A DNA stretch of 64,000 nt, from the NCBI GenBank assembly GCA_947446855.1, contig CANFIH010000003.1, forward strand, positions 1 to 64,000, given 5' to 3'. Position numbers and translations under genes: made by a program. This document shows, piece after piece, positions 18,985 through 28,312 of this stretch (the stretch's first letter is position 1; each line of letters opens with the position of its first letter). The DNA comes from Burkholderiales bacterium (lineage in GTDB: Bacteria; Pseudomonadota; Gammaproteobacteria; Burkholderiales; Burkholderiaceae_C). The notes beneath the pieces were generated by a model that saw nothing but the letters and a program-made list of their open reading frames with translations, was not told the origin of the DNA and did no database searches.

Positions 18985-19878
18985 ATGGCCTGGATGCACG
19001 ATACCGGCCCCGACCATTTTCTACATCGCCTCAGCAGCGTCGAGCAGAGCCTTCTGTTTTCCATGGGGACGCAAGCAATCCAAGTCCCGCCCGTCGACTG
19101 GCTACGTTGGCACTGTGGTTTATTGCCGATGGGCTTGCTGCCACCGCAGCGAGCTGCCTGGTTGGCGCAACTGCTCCCCGATTGCAGTCTGCTGGCGAAT
19201 GAAATGGTGTGGAATGTCGAAAGCATGGGCGAGTCACAACGCAGCGACATCTTGCAATCCGTCTTGCAGACCGCACGTGACCAGGGCTTGTTGAGGGGCT
19301 GGCGCAATGAACGTTTCAGCTTCTGGCACGAAAACTGCGCCACCCCTGACCCTCAAACCCCGGCCTTTCTGAGCGTGGAGCGCAGCGGCTTTCGTTGGCT
19401 GGGCCTGCTCAGCCACGCCGTGCATGTCAATGGTTTTTTGCCGGATGGCAGCCTCTGGTGTGCCAGGCGTTCCTTTAGTAAGGCCACAGATCCTGGCCTG
19501 CTGGACAATGTTACTGCCGGTGGACTGCCCAGCGGTGAGAGGGTGCAGACCTGTCTGCGACGCGAGTTGGTCGAGGAGGCGGGTCTGTTCAGTCTGGAGG
19601 GTCACAGGCTGCAGGCGGCCGGCAATGTGCGGACCACACGCCGGGAGCCGCAGGGCTGGCATGATGAGATCCTGCACGTGTTCAACCTCACCCTGGCTTC
19701 GAACTTTGTGCCCCGGAACCAGGACGGCGAGGTGGCCGAGTTCATGTGCCTGCACCCGCCACAAGTACTGGCCCGCATGCTGGCCGGCGAATTTACGGCG
19801 GACGCGGTGCAGACGCTGCTTCAGGGCCTGCGAACAGAAACTATCTTGGCCCCTTTGCCTTCGCGTTTTTCAAAATAA
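18985..19878 (+). CDS. DUF4743/NUDIX hydrolase
   Basis: Nudix box variant GGLPSGERVQTCLRRELVEEAGL; N-terminal FRWLGLLSHAVHVNGFLPDGSLWCARRS. Confidence 0.82.
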   Translation: MAWMHDTGPDHFLHRLSSVEQSLLFSMGTQAIQVPPVDWLRWHCGLLPMGLLPPQRAAWLAQLLPDCSLLANEMVWNVESMGESQRSDILQSVLQTARDQGLLRGWRNERFSFWHENCATPDPQTPAFLSVERSGFRWLGLLSHAVHVNGFLPDGSLWCARRSFSKATDPGLLDNVTAGGLPSGERVQTCLRRELVEEAGLFSLEGHRLQAAGNVRTTRREPQGWHDEILHVFNLTLASNFVPRNQDGEVAEFMCLHPPQVLARMLAGEFTADAVQTLLQGLRTETILAPLPSRFSK

Positions 19879-21140
19879 CGCAGGGCAAAAAAGGTGACTC
19901 CGCCCAGCAAGCAGGAGACGCCAAAAAAGGCGCCATAGGCCACAGGCCAGGGCACGCCCTGCGTCATCATGGAAAACTCCGACATGCCGCCCATGCCGGC
20001 CAGGATGTTGATGGGCATGAACACCACACCAAACACGGTGAGCTTGTTGATGCGCCGGTTCTGGTTGATGTTGATGAAACCAATGGTGGCATCCATCAGG
20101 AAATTGATCTTGTCGAACAGGAACGAGGTGTGGCTGTTGAGCGACTCGATATTGCGCAGCACCTGGCGCGATTCTTCGTGCTGCTCGTTGGACAGCACGC
20201 GGCTGCGCATCAGAAAGTTGATGGCGCGCTGGGTATCCAGAATATTGCCGCGGATGCGGCCGTTCAGGTCTTCCTCCTCTGCAATATCGCCCAGGATGGC
20301 TGCGGCCTCGGTGTCGGTGATGGCCTCGCTCAGCACCTGGCGCCCGACATTGCCCAATGTGGTGTAAATGTCTTCCAGCGAGTCGGCGGAATATTCCACA
20401 TCGGCACCGTACAGGTCCAGCACCACATCAAAGCAGTCGGTCACGTAGCCCGGCTGGGCATGGGCGCGCAGGCGCTGCAGCCGGAACACCGGTAGCTCTT
20501 CGCTGCGCAGGGTGAACAGAATGCCCCGGTTCAAGATGAAGGCTACCGGGATGCTGCGGGCACTGCCGGCCCGGTCGAGCAGGAAATTGGAATGCAGCAG
20601 GATCTCGCCGGAAGTTTTGACCTGAAAGCGTGAACTCACCTCCAGATCGGTGGCGTCGCCCGGGTCCGGTAGGGTGAGGCCAAAGTGGGATCCCACGAAA
20701 TTGCGTTCAGCCTTGGTGACGTTAATCAGATCAATCCAGATTGGCTTGATGCTTTCCAGGTCTTTGCGGCTGGCAATGCTCACTTGCCGCAGCTTGCCGT
20801 CCATCAGCGCGAAGGCGCAGATCTGGCTCTCGTCAAAACTGGGTTCGCGGTCACCCACCAGTTGCTCGCGACAGGCGTCGGACACTTCCCACAGCACATT
20901 GTTGGCCAGCTCTTCCGGGATCTGCGACCACACAATGCGAGCGGCATCCTGGTCCAACGCTTCGAGCATGGTGGCAATTTCTTCTGCCGGCAAGGGCTCC
21001 AGCAGATTCTTCAGCTCGGCCAGATGCTGCCTCTGGACCAAGGTTTCGACCATCTCCTGGCGCGGCATGCTTTGCACGTGAACCATGTTTTCAATCGTTT
21101 TCTGGCGGGCGAGTATGTCTTTGACTTTGTCGAGATGCAT
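19821..21140 (-). CDS. CorA-family divalent cation transporter with N-terminal MgtE-N-like helical region
   Basis: LAELKNLLEPLPAEEIATMLEALDQDAARIVWSQIPEELANNVL (MgtE-N-like); C-terminal two TMs with NILAGMGGMSEFSMMT in the GMN region. Confidence 0.82.
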   Translation of the reverse strand: MHLDKVKDILARQKTIENMVHVQSMPRQEMVETLVQRQHLAELKNLLEPLPAEEIATMLEALDQDAARIVWSQIPEELANNVLWEVSDACREQLVGDREPSFDESQICAFALMDGKLRQVSIASRKDLESIKPIWIDLINVTKAERNFVGSHFGLTLPDPGDATDLEVSSRFQVKTSGEILLHSNFLLDRAGSARSIPVAFILNRGILFTLRSEELPVFRLQRLRAHAQPGYVTDCFDVVLDLYGADVEYSADSLEDIYTTLGNVGRQVLSEAITDTEAAAILGDIAEEEDLNGRIRGNILDTQRAINFLMRSRVLSNEQHEESRQVLRNIESLNSHTSFLFDKINFLMDATIGFININQNRRINKLTVFGVVFMPINILAGMGGMSEFSMMTQGVPWPVAYGAFFGVSCLLGGVTFFALRYFEKREGKGAKIVSVRRP

Positions 21141-21249
21141 GGTGTGGACTGTTCAACGGTTGTGTCCAACAATAGCACTGCAGTCTATAGCGGGGCTTGC
21201 GGTGTCTCATGGCAGCGGGGGCGGCTTTCATGGAGTGTCCGCCGCCGTG

Positions 21250-22494
21250 CTATTGCGCGTAATTCAGCGCAATATCAAACACATCAAAGTTGCGCCACTG
21301 CCGCTTCCGGTCCAGTAACGGAGCCGGGCGGTTGACTATCAGTGGCACACCTTGTTCGCCCCGCCCACCATGCGAGCGCAAGGGGACATCCAAGCCCGAC
21401 AAGTCATGCGCGGCGGGCGTAGTGCCCAGTACGGTGAAGCGGTCAGCCAGCACCACCACGTCGCCGATCCGGTCGGCGGGTAGTTGCAGTACACCGGCTG
21501 CCTGGTCGCGCGGCAGGGCACAGTCAATGCCGGTCTCCTGGCTGAGTGCTGCGCACACCGCGTGCGCCGACACGCCGGCGGGCAGGTACAGGGTGGCAAA
21601 TGAGCCAAGCGCGCCGTGGTGTACCACGTAGGGATCGGTGATCGGCAGGATCACGCGTCCGTCGTTGCGTTGCAAATACGTGTGCAGCCAGTCGCTCAGG
21701 TAAATCACTTGCGGTGTGCCGTCCATGCGCGTCTTGGCATGCATGCCGTGGTCGGCCGTCAAAGCCACTACGCAGCCCAGTTCTTCCAGCTGCGCCATGT
21801 AGCCATCGAGCATGGCATAAAAGTCGTTTGCTTGTGGCGTGCCGGGGGCGTGCTTGTGTTGCACGTAATCGGTGGTGGAAAGGTACATCAGGTCGGGCCT
21901 GCGGGTTTGCATCAGCCGCACACCGGCAGCAAATACAAATTCCGACAGCTCAGCGCTGTAGACCGAGGGCTTGGCCCGTCCCACCAGATCCATTACCGCA
22001 TCGATGCCCTGGTCCGCCAGCGTGGCGGCGTCGGCGCATTCGGCGGAGAAGCAGATGCCACGCAAACCGTGGCCCAACAGGGCGCGCAGTTTGTCCTTGG
22101 CCGTGACCACCGCCACGGACATTCCGGCCCGGGCGGCTTCGGCCAGGATGCTAGGACAGCGCAGCCACTGCGGGTCGTTCATCATGATCGCCTCACCGCT
22201 GGCGGGGTTCAGAAAATAGTTGCCGCTGATGCCGTGAACACTTGGGGGGACACCAGTCACGATGGACAGATTGTTGGGGTTGGTAAAGCTGGGTAGTGTG
22301 CAGTCTGCTCGCAACGCGACACCCTGTGCCAGGGTGCGCTTGAGCCAGGGCATATGTCCACTGGCAACAGCCTGCGCCAGGTAATCCGGCTCGCAGCCGT
22401 CCACGCATACCACCACCGTGGGGTGCACGGGCAACTTGTAGGCGCGCTGGTTGACCAGCAGCAGGGCGGTGGCAGGACTTTGCATGCGTCTCAT
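21250..22494 (-). CDS. phnA: Phosphonoacetate hydrolase (alkaline phosphatase superfamily)
   Basis: VVVCVDGCEPDYLAQAVASGHMPWLKRTLAQG...TLPSFTNPNNLSIVTGVPPSVHGISGNYFL; ALTADHGMHAKT; divergent from phnW. Confidence 0.88.
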   Translation of the reverse strand: MRRMQSPATALLLVNQRAYKLPVHPTVVVCVDGCEPDYLAQAVASGHMPWLKRTLAQGVALRADCTLPSFTNPNNLSIVTGVPPSVHGISGNYFLNPASGEAIMMNDPQWLRCPSILAEAARAGMSVAVVTAKDKLRALLGHGLRGICFSAECADAATLADQGIDAVMDLVGRAKPSVYSAELSEFVFAAGVRLMQTRRPDLMYLSTTDYVQHKHAPGTPQANDFYAMLDGYMAQLEELGCVVALTADHGMHAKTRMDGTPQVIYLSDWLHTYLQRNDGRVILPITDPYVVHHGALGSFATLYLPAGVSAHAVCAALSQETGIDCALPRDQAAGVLQLPADRIGDVVVLADRFTVLGTTPAAHDLSGLDVPLRSHGGRGEQGVPLIVNRPAPLLDRKRQWRNFDVFDIALNYAQ

Positions 22495-22517
22495 GGTAGT
22501 TGGTACGTATTTCGAAA

Positions 22518-22539
22518 CTGTGTCATTCGCATGAAACAG
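22518..22539. promoter_or_regulatory. Near-perfect dyad in the phnA/phnW divergent promoter region
   Basis: CTGTGTCAT-TCGC-ATGAAACAG: 9-bp arms, 8/9 complementary; overlaps Pho-box-like half-site TGTCAT. Confidence 0.5.
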
Positions 22540-22594
22540 TAAAACTCTAAGCTAGGGCATACAGGCTGAACCGGCGCTACTTTGAAAGGCATTT

Positions 22595-23692
22595 ATGGAC
22601 AAGGAAAAAATCCTCCTAACCCCCGGACCACTCACCACCACATTGCGCACCAAGCTGGCCATGCTCAAGGACTGGGGCTCCTGGGATGCCGATTTCAACA
22701 AGGTGACCGCTCGCGTGCGCCACAGCCTGCTGGACATCATCCATGGTGAGTTGTCCCATGTTGTTGTGCCCCTGCAGGGCAGCGGCACCTTCAGTGTGGA
22801 AGCTGCCGTGGCAACCCTGGTGCCGCTCGATGGCCATGTGCTGGTGCTCGACAACGGGGCTTATTGCAAGCGTGCCGCAAAACTCACCACGCTGATGGGG
22901 CGCTGGGCCACTTGCCTGCCGTTTGCCGAGTCTCAGGCGGTGGACCCTGCAGTGCTGGAGCGCTTTCTGCAGGACGACTCCTCAGTGACCCATGTGGTGC
23001 TGATTCACTGCGAAACCGGTGCCGGTGTGCTCAACCCGCTGCAAGCCGTAGCCGATGTCTGTGCGCGTTTCAATGTCGGGCTGATTGTGGATGCCATGAG
23101 TTCGTTTGCGGCGCTGGAGATTGACGCGCGCACCACCCGCTTTGATGCGCTGATCGCAGCCAGCGGCAAGTGTCTCGAAGGCGTGCCGGGAATGGGCTTT
23201 GTGTTTATTCGTAAAGAGGTGCTGGCAGCCTGTGAAGGGCGCAGCCAGTCATTGGCGATGGACTTGTACGACCAATACGTTTACATGGAAAAGACCGGTC
23301 AGTGGCGTTTCACACCGCCCACCCATGTGGTGGTGGCGCTGGCCGAGGCCATTGCCCAGTTTGAGGAAGAGGGCGGCCAGCCGGCACGCTTGGCACGTTA
23401 CACCCGCAATTACCAGACCTTGGTGGCGGGCATGCAGGCTCTGGGTTTCAAGCCGTTTCTGGAACCTGCCGTGCAGGCGCCCATCATCGTCACTTTCTAT
23501 GCGCCGGATGCGCCGGGTTACAACTTCCAGAATTTCTACGCTGCTGTGCGAGCCCGCGGCTTTCTGCTCTACCCCGGCAAGCTCACGCAGATTGAAACCT
23601 TCCGAGTGGGTTGCATTGGTGCCATAAGCGAAAACGAAATCAACCAGGCCGTACGCGCCATCGAATTGGCGCTGCACGACCTGAAGTGCTAG
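22595..23692 (+). CDS. phnW: 2-aminoethylphosphonate--pyruvate transaminase
   Basis: [64 protein letters not shown] (PLP Lys). Confidence 0.95.
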   Translation: MDKEKILLTPGPLTTTLRTKLAMLKDWGSWDADFNKVTARVRHSLLDIIHGELSHVVVPLQGSGTFSVEAAVATLVPLDGHVLVLDNGAYCKRAAKLTTLMGRWATCLPFAESQAVDPAVLERFLQDDSSVTHVVLIHCETGAGVLNPLQAVADVCARFNVGLIVDAMSSFAALEIDARTTRFDALIAASGKCLEGVPGMGFVFIRKEVLAACEGRSQSLAMDLYDQYVYMEKTGQWRFTPPTHVVVALAEAIAQFEEEGGQPARLARYTRNYQTLVAGMQALGFKPFLEPAVQAPIIVTFYAPDAPGYNFQNFYAAVRARGFLLYPGKLTQIETFRVGCIGAISENEINQAVRAIELALHDLKC

Positions 23693-23951
23693 CCTGCGCC
23701 CAGTGCCAGCCACGGCAGGCCCATACCATGCAGATAGCCGATTGGACCTGCGGCAGGATAGGTCAGGCCGTAATGAGGATCGCCTTGCGCCGCATATTGA
23801 GGCTCCCTGGGCTCAGGGTTGAACAGGCGTGCAATTGCCCCCCCCCGCTGTGGATAGCACGTGTGACACAGCGGTGAATCACGATGTGCTGCCTGCATGA
23901 CTCTTGCGCCAGATCAAACACGACCAAGGAACCAGCTGACATCAAACCTTC

Positions 23952-24239
23952 ATGCCGCAGACCTATGCTGCAACCCTGCTATTCAATGTGAACGGCGCTG
24001 CGGTTACGAGGCCTATTTTGAAATACCAAATCGAGAGCGCATACATCATGGTGGGTCCTTTGCTGCCGGATGGCGGCCTGTCCAGGCTGCGCCTGAATGA
24101 CCATGCATTGGCCATTGCCATTGCGGCCAAGAGCGTCACCGTGCCTTACGGCCAGGAAATACGCGTCGTGCACTGCGCAACGGGGAGCGTCATTTTCCGC
24201 AAGACAGCGGCAACGCTGTCCCCGGTTGCGGAGGACTGA
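23952..24239 (+). CDS. Hypothetical protein (95 aa)
   Basis: Intact ORF; no family recognised. Confidence 0.45.
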   Translation: MPQTYAATLLFNVNGAAVTRPILKYQIESAYIMVGPLLPDGGLSRLRLNDHALAIAIAAKSVTVPYGQEIRVVHCATGSVIFRKTAATLSPVAED

Positions 24240-24248
24240 AGCGCGGCC

Positions 24249-24749
24249 TTAAGCTGCTTTTTTGCCGATGTCTCCCAGTGCGTGCTGGATGCTCATGCGG
24301 TCCAGCGCTGCAGTGGGCAGTGCCACCAACAATTCAATTCGCCGGCGCAGGTTGGCGGCGGCGTCCACCATGGCGTGGTGCCTGGCTGTCTCGTCGCCCT
24401 GCACAAGGGCAGGGTTGTCCACATGCCAGTGGGCGGAAATCGGCTGGCCGGGCCACACCGGGCTCATGTCTTCTGCGGCATCGTCGCATACCGTCAAAAC
24501 ATAGTCCATGACCGGCGCGCCGGCCACGGCGAATTCGTCCCAGGGCTTGCTTCGCAGGCCGTCTGTCGGCAGGTCATTGGTCTGCAAAAATTTCAGCGCC
24601 AGCGGATTGACTTCACCGGTAGGAAAGCTGCCCGCCGAATAGGCCTTGAAGCGGTCCTTGCCCAGGGCATTGAGCTGAGACTCGGCAATCAGGCTGCGTG
24701 CCGAGTTGCAAGTGCACAAGAAAAGAACGTTGAAGACTCTGTCATCCAT
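24249..24749 (-). CDS. arsC: Low-molecular-weight phosphatase-type arsenate reductase (ArsC, thioredoxin family)
   Basis: MDDRVFNVLFLCTCNSARSLIAESQLNALGKDRFKAYSAGSFPTGEVNPLAL...; VMDYVLTVCDDAAEDMSPVWPGQPISAHW. Confidence 0.9.
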   Translation of the reverse strand: MDDRVFNVLFLCTCNSARSLIAESQLNALGKDRFKAYSAGSFPTGEVNPLALKFLQTNDLPTDGLRSKPWDEFAVAGAPVMDYVLTVCDDAAEDMSPVWPGQPISAHWHVDNPALVQGDETARHHAMVDAAANLRRRIELLVALPTAALDRMSIQHALGDIGKKAA

Positions 24750-24834
24750 GATTGATCCTGCGAAAAAGGCGTGCCCGATTTTAGGGGCACGCCACGCCCC
24801 CCCCCGTGGCACATATTGAGGGGCGGTCAGTTCG

Positions 24835-26583
24835 CTAGCTGTAGCTGACTGCCAGGTTGGACGCCGCCACGGTCACGGTCTTGCCGACCGATGCGGCATA
24901 CGACTTTGTTTTGATGTTGTCCACAAACACAAACTCACCCTTGACGTTGGCGGCGGTCACCGTCATCAGCAAGTAGCCGCGGCGGATGGTGTCGGAGTAG
25001 TTGACGTCGCTGAGCAAGCCAAAGCCGGTGCCGTTGGTGTTGGCAATCGAAGGGCTGCTGCCGTCAATGGTCGAGGCCAGGCCGCCCAGGCCTGCGCTTT
25101 CGTAGCCCGGTGCCGTCACGGACGTGGTGGCAAATTCAACACCGATCTGGCTGGTTCCATCCAGTGACTTGAGGTTGTTGAACCACGCGTTGTGCGAGTC
25201 CCCCGACAACACCACCAGTTTTTTTCCGGTGGCCTTGATGGTTTGCAGCAGGGTTTCACGCTGGATCGGATAGCCGTCCCAGGAGTCCATATTGATCGGG
25301 ATTTTGAATTCGGTGCGTGGGCCGGCCAGGTAGGTACCGACCGCCGTGCTGAAAGCTGCCGGGCCGTTGGCAAAGGCAGCGACAACGGACTGCGGGTACC
25401 ACAGTTTGGCCATGATGTCCTGGTTGCCGATGATCTGCCAGGTGGTGGTGGCTGTAGCGATATTGCCGGTCAGCCAGTTGAACTGGGTGTTGCTGATCAT
25501 CTTGTTGGCGGCATCGGGGTAGACACCGCTCACGGGCGTCAGGCCGGCCGCATAGTCGGCCCAGGCATAGGGCTGCACATGGGCGTCAAACGGGTCGCCG
25601 TAATAGCCGTAAACCTGTTTGGTGCGCCCTTCAATGCGCGTGTCCAGCATGTGCAGGCTGAACAGGGTGCCGAAGTCAAACTTGCGGTAGATCTTCAGCA
25701 GGTTGCTGACATCCGGTGTGCGGATGGGCATCCACTCGTGGTAAGCCTGTGCGGCCACGGCTTTGCGGGCAGTCCAAGTGCCTTGTGTCAGAGGATCGTG
25801 GTTTTGTGCGCCATCCATGTAGGCGTTGTTGGCAAATTCATGGTCGTCCCAGATCGTGATCCAGGGCATCTTGGCGTGCAGGGCCTGCAGGTTGGCATCC
25901 AGCCGGTATTGCGCGTAGCGCGTGCGGTAGTCGTTCAGGCTGACGATGTCGTTGGCCGGTGTGACCACGCGGCCCAGGCCGACGGCCGTCGTGGTGCTGG
26001 TGGCGGGGTTGGCGGGGTCGCTGACCACGGTGTTGCCGAACTTGGCCGGGTCCGAGCCGTATTCATAAATGTAGTCACCCAGGTGGATGGCAAACTGCGC
26101 TCCCGAATTCACGGCGCTGTCATACACATTGAAGAAGCCGGCCGAATACAGTGTGCAGGAGAACACCGCAAATTTGACCGAGCTCGCACTGGCCGAAGGC
26201 AGGGTGCGCGTGGTTCCTACTGCAGAGTAAACCCCGCTCTCGTCCCCGAAACGATAGAAATAGGTGTTGTCCGGTGCCAGGCCGGTGGCATCCACCTTGG
26301 CGGTATTGCCCGCTGCGATGGTGGCGATCACGTTGCCGGAACTGACGATGGAATTGAATGTGGCGTCGCTGGCCACTTGCCAATTCAGGTAGACATCGCC
26401 TTCCAGGTTGGGGCGCTTGGCATGGGTCCACAGGATGACGCTGGTGGCCAGCGGGTCGCCGCTGGCCACGCCATAGCGAAATTGCGCCGGGGTGTAGTTC
26501 GAGCCGCCACAGGCGGCCAGTGTTGCGCTGCCACCCATGGCGGCCATGGTGGTGAGAAAACTGCGTCGAGTTGGATGTGTCAT
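24835..26583 (-). CDS. phoD: PhoD-family alkaline phosphatase, Tat-exported
   Basis: Tat signal TRRSFLTTMAAMGGSATLAACGG; FRYGVASGDPLATSVILWT; IHLGDYIYEYG; WDDHEFANNAYMDG; VVLSGDSHNAW. Confidence 0.93.
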   Translation of the reverse strand: MTHPTRRSFLTTMAAMGGSATLAACGGSNYTPAQFRYGVASGDPLATSVILWTHAKRPNLEGDVYLNWQVASDATFNSIVSSGNVIATIAAGNTAKVDATGLAPDNTYFYRFGDESGVYSAVGTTRTLPSASASSVKFAVFSCTLYSAGFFNVYDSAVNSGAQFAIHLGDYIYEYGSDPAKFGNTVVSDPANPATSTTTAVGLGRVVTPANDIVSLNDYRTRYAQYRLDANLQALHAKMPWITIWDDHEFANNAYMDGAQNHDPLTQGTWTARKAVAAQAYHEWMPIRTPDVSNLLKIYRKFDFGTLFSLHMLDTRIEGRTKQVYGYYGDPFDAHVQPYAWADYAAGLTPVSGVYPDAANKMISNTQFNWLTGNIATATTTWQIIGNQDIMAKLWYPQSVVAAFANGPAAFSTAVGTYLAGPRTEFKIPINMDSWDGYPIQRETLLQTIKATGKKLVVLSGDSHNAWFNNLKSLDGTSQIGVEFATTSVTAPGYESAGLGGLASTIDGSSPSIANTNGTGFGLLSDVNYSDTIRRGYLLMTVTAANVKGEFVFVDNIKTKSYAASVGKTVTVAASNLAVSYS

Positions 26584-26765
26584 GCGAAGGCCCTTTGTGT
26601 GGTTGTACCTATTCGAGCACTCTCCCGTGACGGCTTGATTACCGGCGGAATTCCCACGTGCAATGGCAGGTTGTTTGTGCGAGAGCCTGTCACGGGATGT
26701 ACATGTCGCCGCGCAATCATGTTGCTGCGGCGCTTTGCCGTGATGACCCACTTTGCGAGGCTCTT

Positions 26766-27083
26766 ATGAACTACGAAACCATGCAAGAGATCCAGATTGA
26801 TTCCACACACGGTCAGCCGGTGGAGGCGACAGAGGAAGACTTTGAAACCGTTGGTGACTACCACCGCAGGGCAGCCCACTACTTCGCCGAAGCTGCAAAG
26901 CAGCATCTGGCTGCCGCAGCGGCCGATGACGAGGGTGATGACGAGGCCGTGGAGTTGCACGCCTTCAAGGCCTATCGCCACCAACTCAACGCAGTGCAGT
27001 GTGCAGAAATTGCGGTGATGGAAAGCGAAGAAGAGGAATTGGATGCGGCGGACCTCGATGAAGAAGAGGTCAGCGCCGATTAG
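26766..27083 (+). CDS. Hypothetical small acidic protein
   Basis: DYHRRAAHYFAEAAKQHLAAAAADDEGDDEAVELHAFKAYRHQLNAVQCAEIAVMESEEEELDAADLDEEEV; start ATG 26766. Confidence 0.6.
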   Translation: MNYETMQEIQIDSTHGQPVEATEEDFETVGDYHRRAAHYFAEAAKQHLAAAAADDEGDDEAVELHAFKAYRHQLNAVQCAEIAVMESEEEELDAADLDEEEVSAD

Positions 27084-27117
27084 CCAACCGCCAACACCTG
27101 GCCATGCGCGGGGGCTC

Positions 27118-27282
27118 TCAGTGGTCCCAGTCTCCGCGCTGCAGCAGGGAGCCTGCAAACATGCCGACGTGCTCCGGCTTGTGCAAGGGGTAGTGCCTGG
27201 TTACCAGGGCAAAAAGGCTCAGCACGGCAAGCGTGATGCGCCAGCGGCGCTTTAGGGTGTTGGTGGAATGGTTCATATCCAT
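27118..27282 (-). CDS. Small single-TM protein (54 aa), absent from the supplied ORF track
   Basis: Minus strand reads MDMNHSTNTLKRRWRITLAVLSLFALVTRHYPLHKPEHVGMFAGSLLQRGDWDH*: basic N-terminus, hydrophobic segment. Confidence 0.55.
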   Translation of the reverse strand: MDMNHSTNTLKRRWRITLAVLSLFALVTRHYPLHKPEHVGMFAGSLLQRGDWDH

Positions 27283-27320
27283 CTTCTTGTTCAAGTAAAA
27301 AGGTTAACGGTAGTGGCGGC

Positions 27321-28160
27321 TTATGAAAAGGTGATGACATCGCCGTCGTTCTGGCGCTGCAATGCCGGCGTGTGGATGAAGGCAATGCTCAGCCATACGG
27401 CAATGCTGAAATACAGAGACATCCACACCACCTCGCTCTTCCAGGTCTGCCACTGCTGCGACACCACCCAGCGCCCCGAGGTGTCGAGCACGCCCTGGCT
27501 CAGACTCAGGTAGTGGCGACCACTGGCTTCATCGGCCACCCAGCGCGACCAGTACATGGGCACATCCACCAGAAACATGAAGGCCACGTAGGCAAGGCCG
27601 GTCAGGCACATCAGCAGCAGCATGGGGCGCAGCCTGGCGCTGGCGCGCGGCCACAGGGACAGCAGACTGAAGACCAGCAACGCGGCAGAGACGCCCCACA
27701 GCGACTCTTCGATCACATGGCCGATGTTGGAGGTGGTCAGCACCGAATACCAGGAGCAGGTCTCGGCGATGGCAATCAGCGGCAAAACCGCCAGGGATGC
27801 CAGTCGCCCTGGCTTGCTTTGCGTGGCTTGCGAAATCTCACGCATCAGCAGTGCCCACTGCGTCACAAAGCACAGCTCGGCAACCGTGGCTACCGAGCGG
27901 CCCACCATCACGCTCGACAGCCAGGAATCAAACAGACACATGCGCTGCACATCAAACACCGGCAGTGCGGAGCGGTAGGCGCAGCCCAGCACATAGCCGG
28001 CGGAAAGCATCAGTTGCAGTCTGCGCGACGCATACACCTCGGCAGGCATGACGCCGTGTTTTTGCCACAGCACGCGCGCAGAAAAGCTCAGCGCCAGCAC
28101 GTTGAGCGCACTCACCATGCAGAGCAAAAACCACCACACAAAAACCTCGGTAGACATCAC
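27321..28160 (-). CDS. Multi-pass membrane protein of unknown function
   Basis: 279 aa with multiple hydrophobic segments (VWWFLLCMVSALNVLALSFSARVLW; LLLMCLTGLAYVAFMFLV). Confidence 0.65.
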   Translation of the reverse strand: MMSTEVFVWWFLLCMVSALNVLALSFSARVLWQKHGVMPAEVYASRRLQLMLSAGYVLGCAYRSALPVFDVQRMCLFDSWLSSVMVGRSVATVAELCFVTQWALLMREISQATQSKPGRLASLAVLPLIAIAETCSWYSVLTTSNIGHVIEESLWGVSAALLVFSLLSLWPRASARLRPMLLLMCLTGLAYVAFMFLVDVPMYWSRWVADEASGRHYLSLSQGVLDTSGRWVVSQQWQTWKSEVVWMSLYFSIAVWLSIAFIHTPALQRQNDGDVITFS

Positions 28161-28192
28161 GGGAACTTTCGCATGCTTGAGTAAATCAAGCT

Positions 28193-28217
28193 AACAATAT
28201 ATACGATATATACCGTT
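28193..28217. promoter_or_regulatory. AT-rich dyad AACAATATATACGATATATACCGTT, operator-like
   Basis: Imperfect 25-bp palindrome ~33 bp upstream of the 28160 start; related 25-mer at 48306-48330. Confidence 0.5.
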
Positions 28218-28312
28218 TTGCAAGCGCATTGCCGGAGGCGGGAAAAGGGTGTCATGCAACTGAAATGAAGGTGCCACACAATTTGCTGATTCACTTCCTG
28301 AACGGGACCTGC

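Noticed and set aside
23689-23898. 69-aa minus-strand ORF ending ...[29 protein letters not shown], containing a 9-C homopolymer on the plus strand
   Set aside because: Protein-like tail and possible slippage tract, but too short, no family recognised, and overlaps the phnW end. Not enough to call a gene or phase variation.
24791-24810. GCCACG-poly(C)-CGTGGC hairpin between arsC and phoD
   Set aside because: Only 6-bp arms around a C tract with no T-run; could be chance in GC-rich DNA.
26623-26697. Inverted repeat TCCCGTGAC...GTCACGGGA upstream of phoD
   Set aside because: 9-bp arms separated by 57 nt; plausible dyad or chance, no supporting promoter context.
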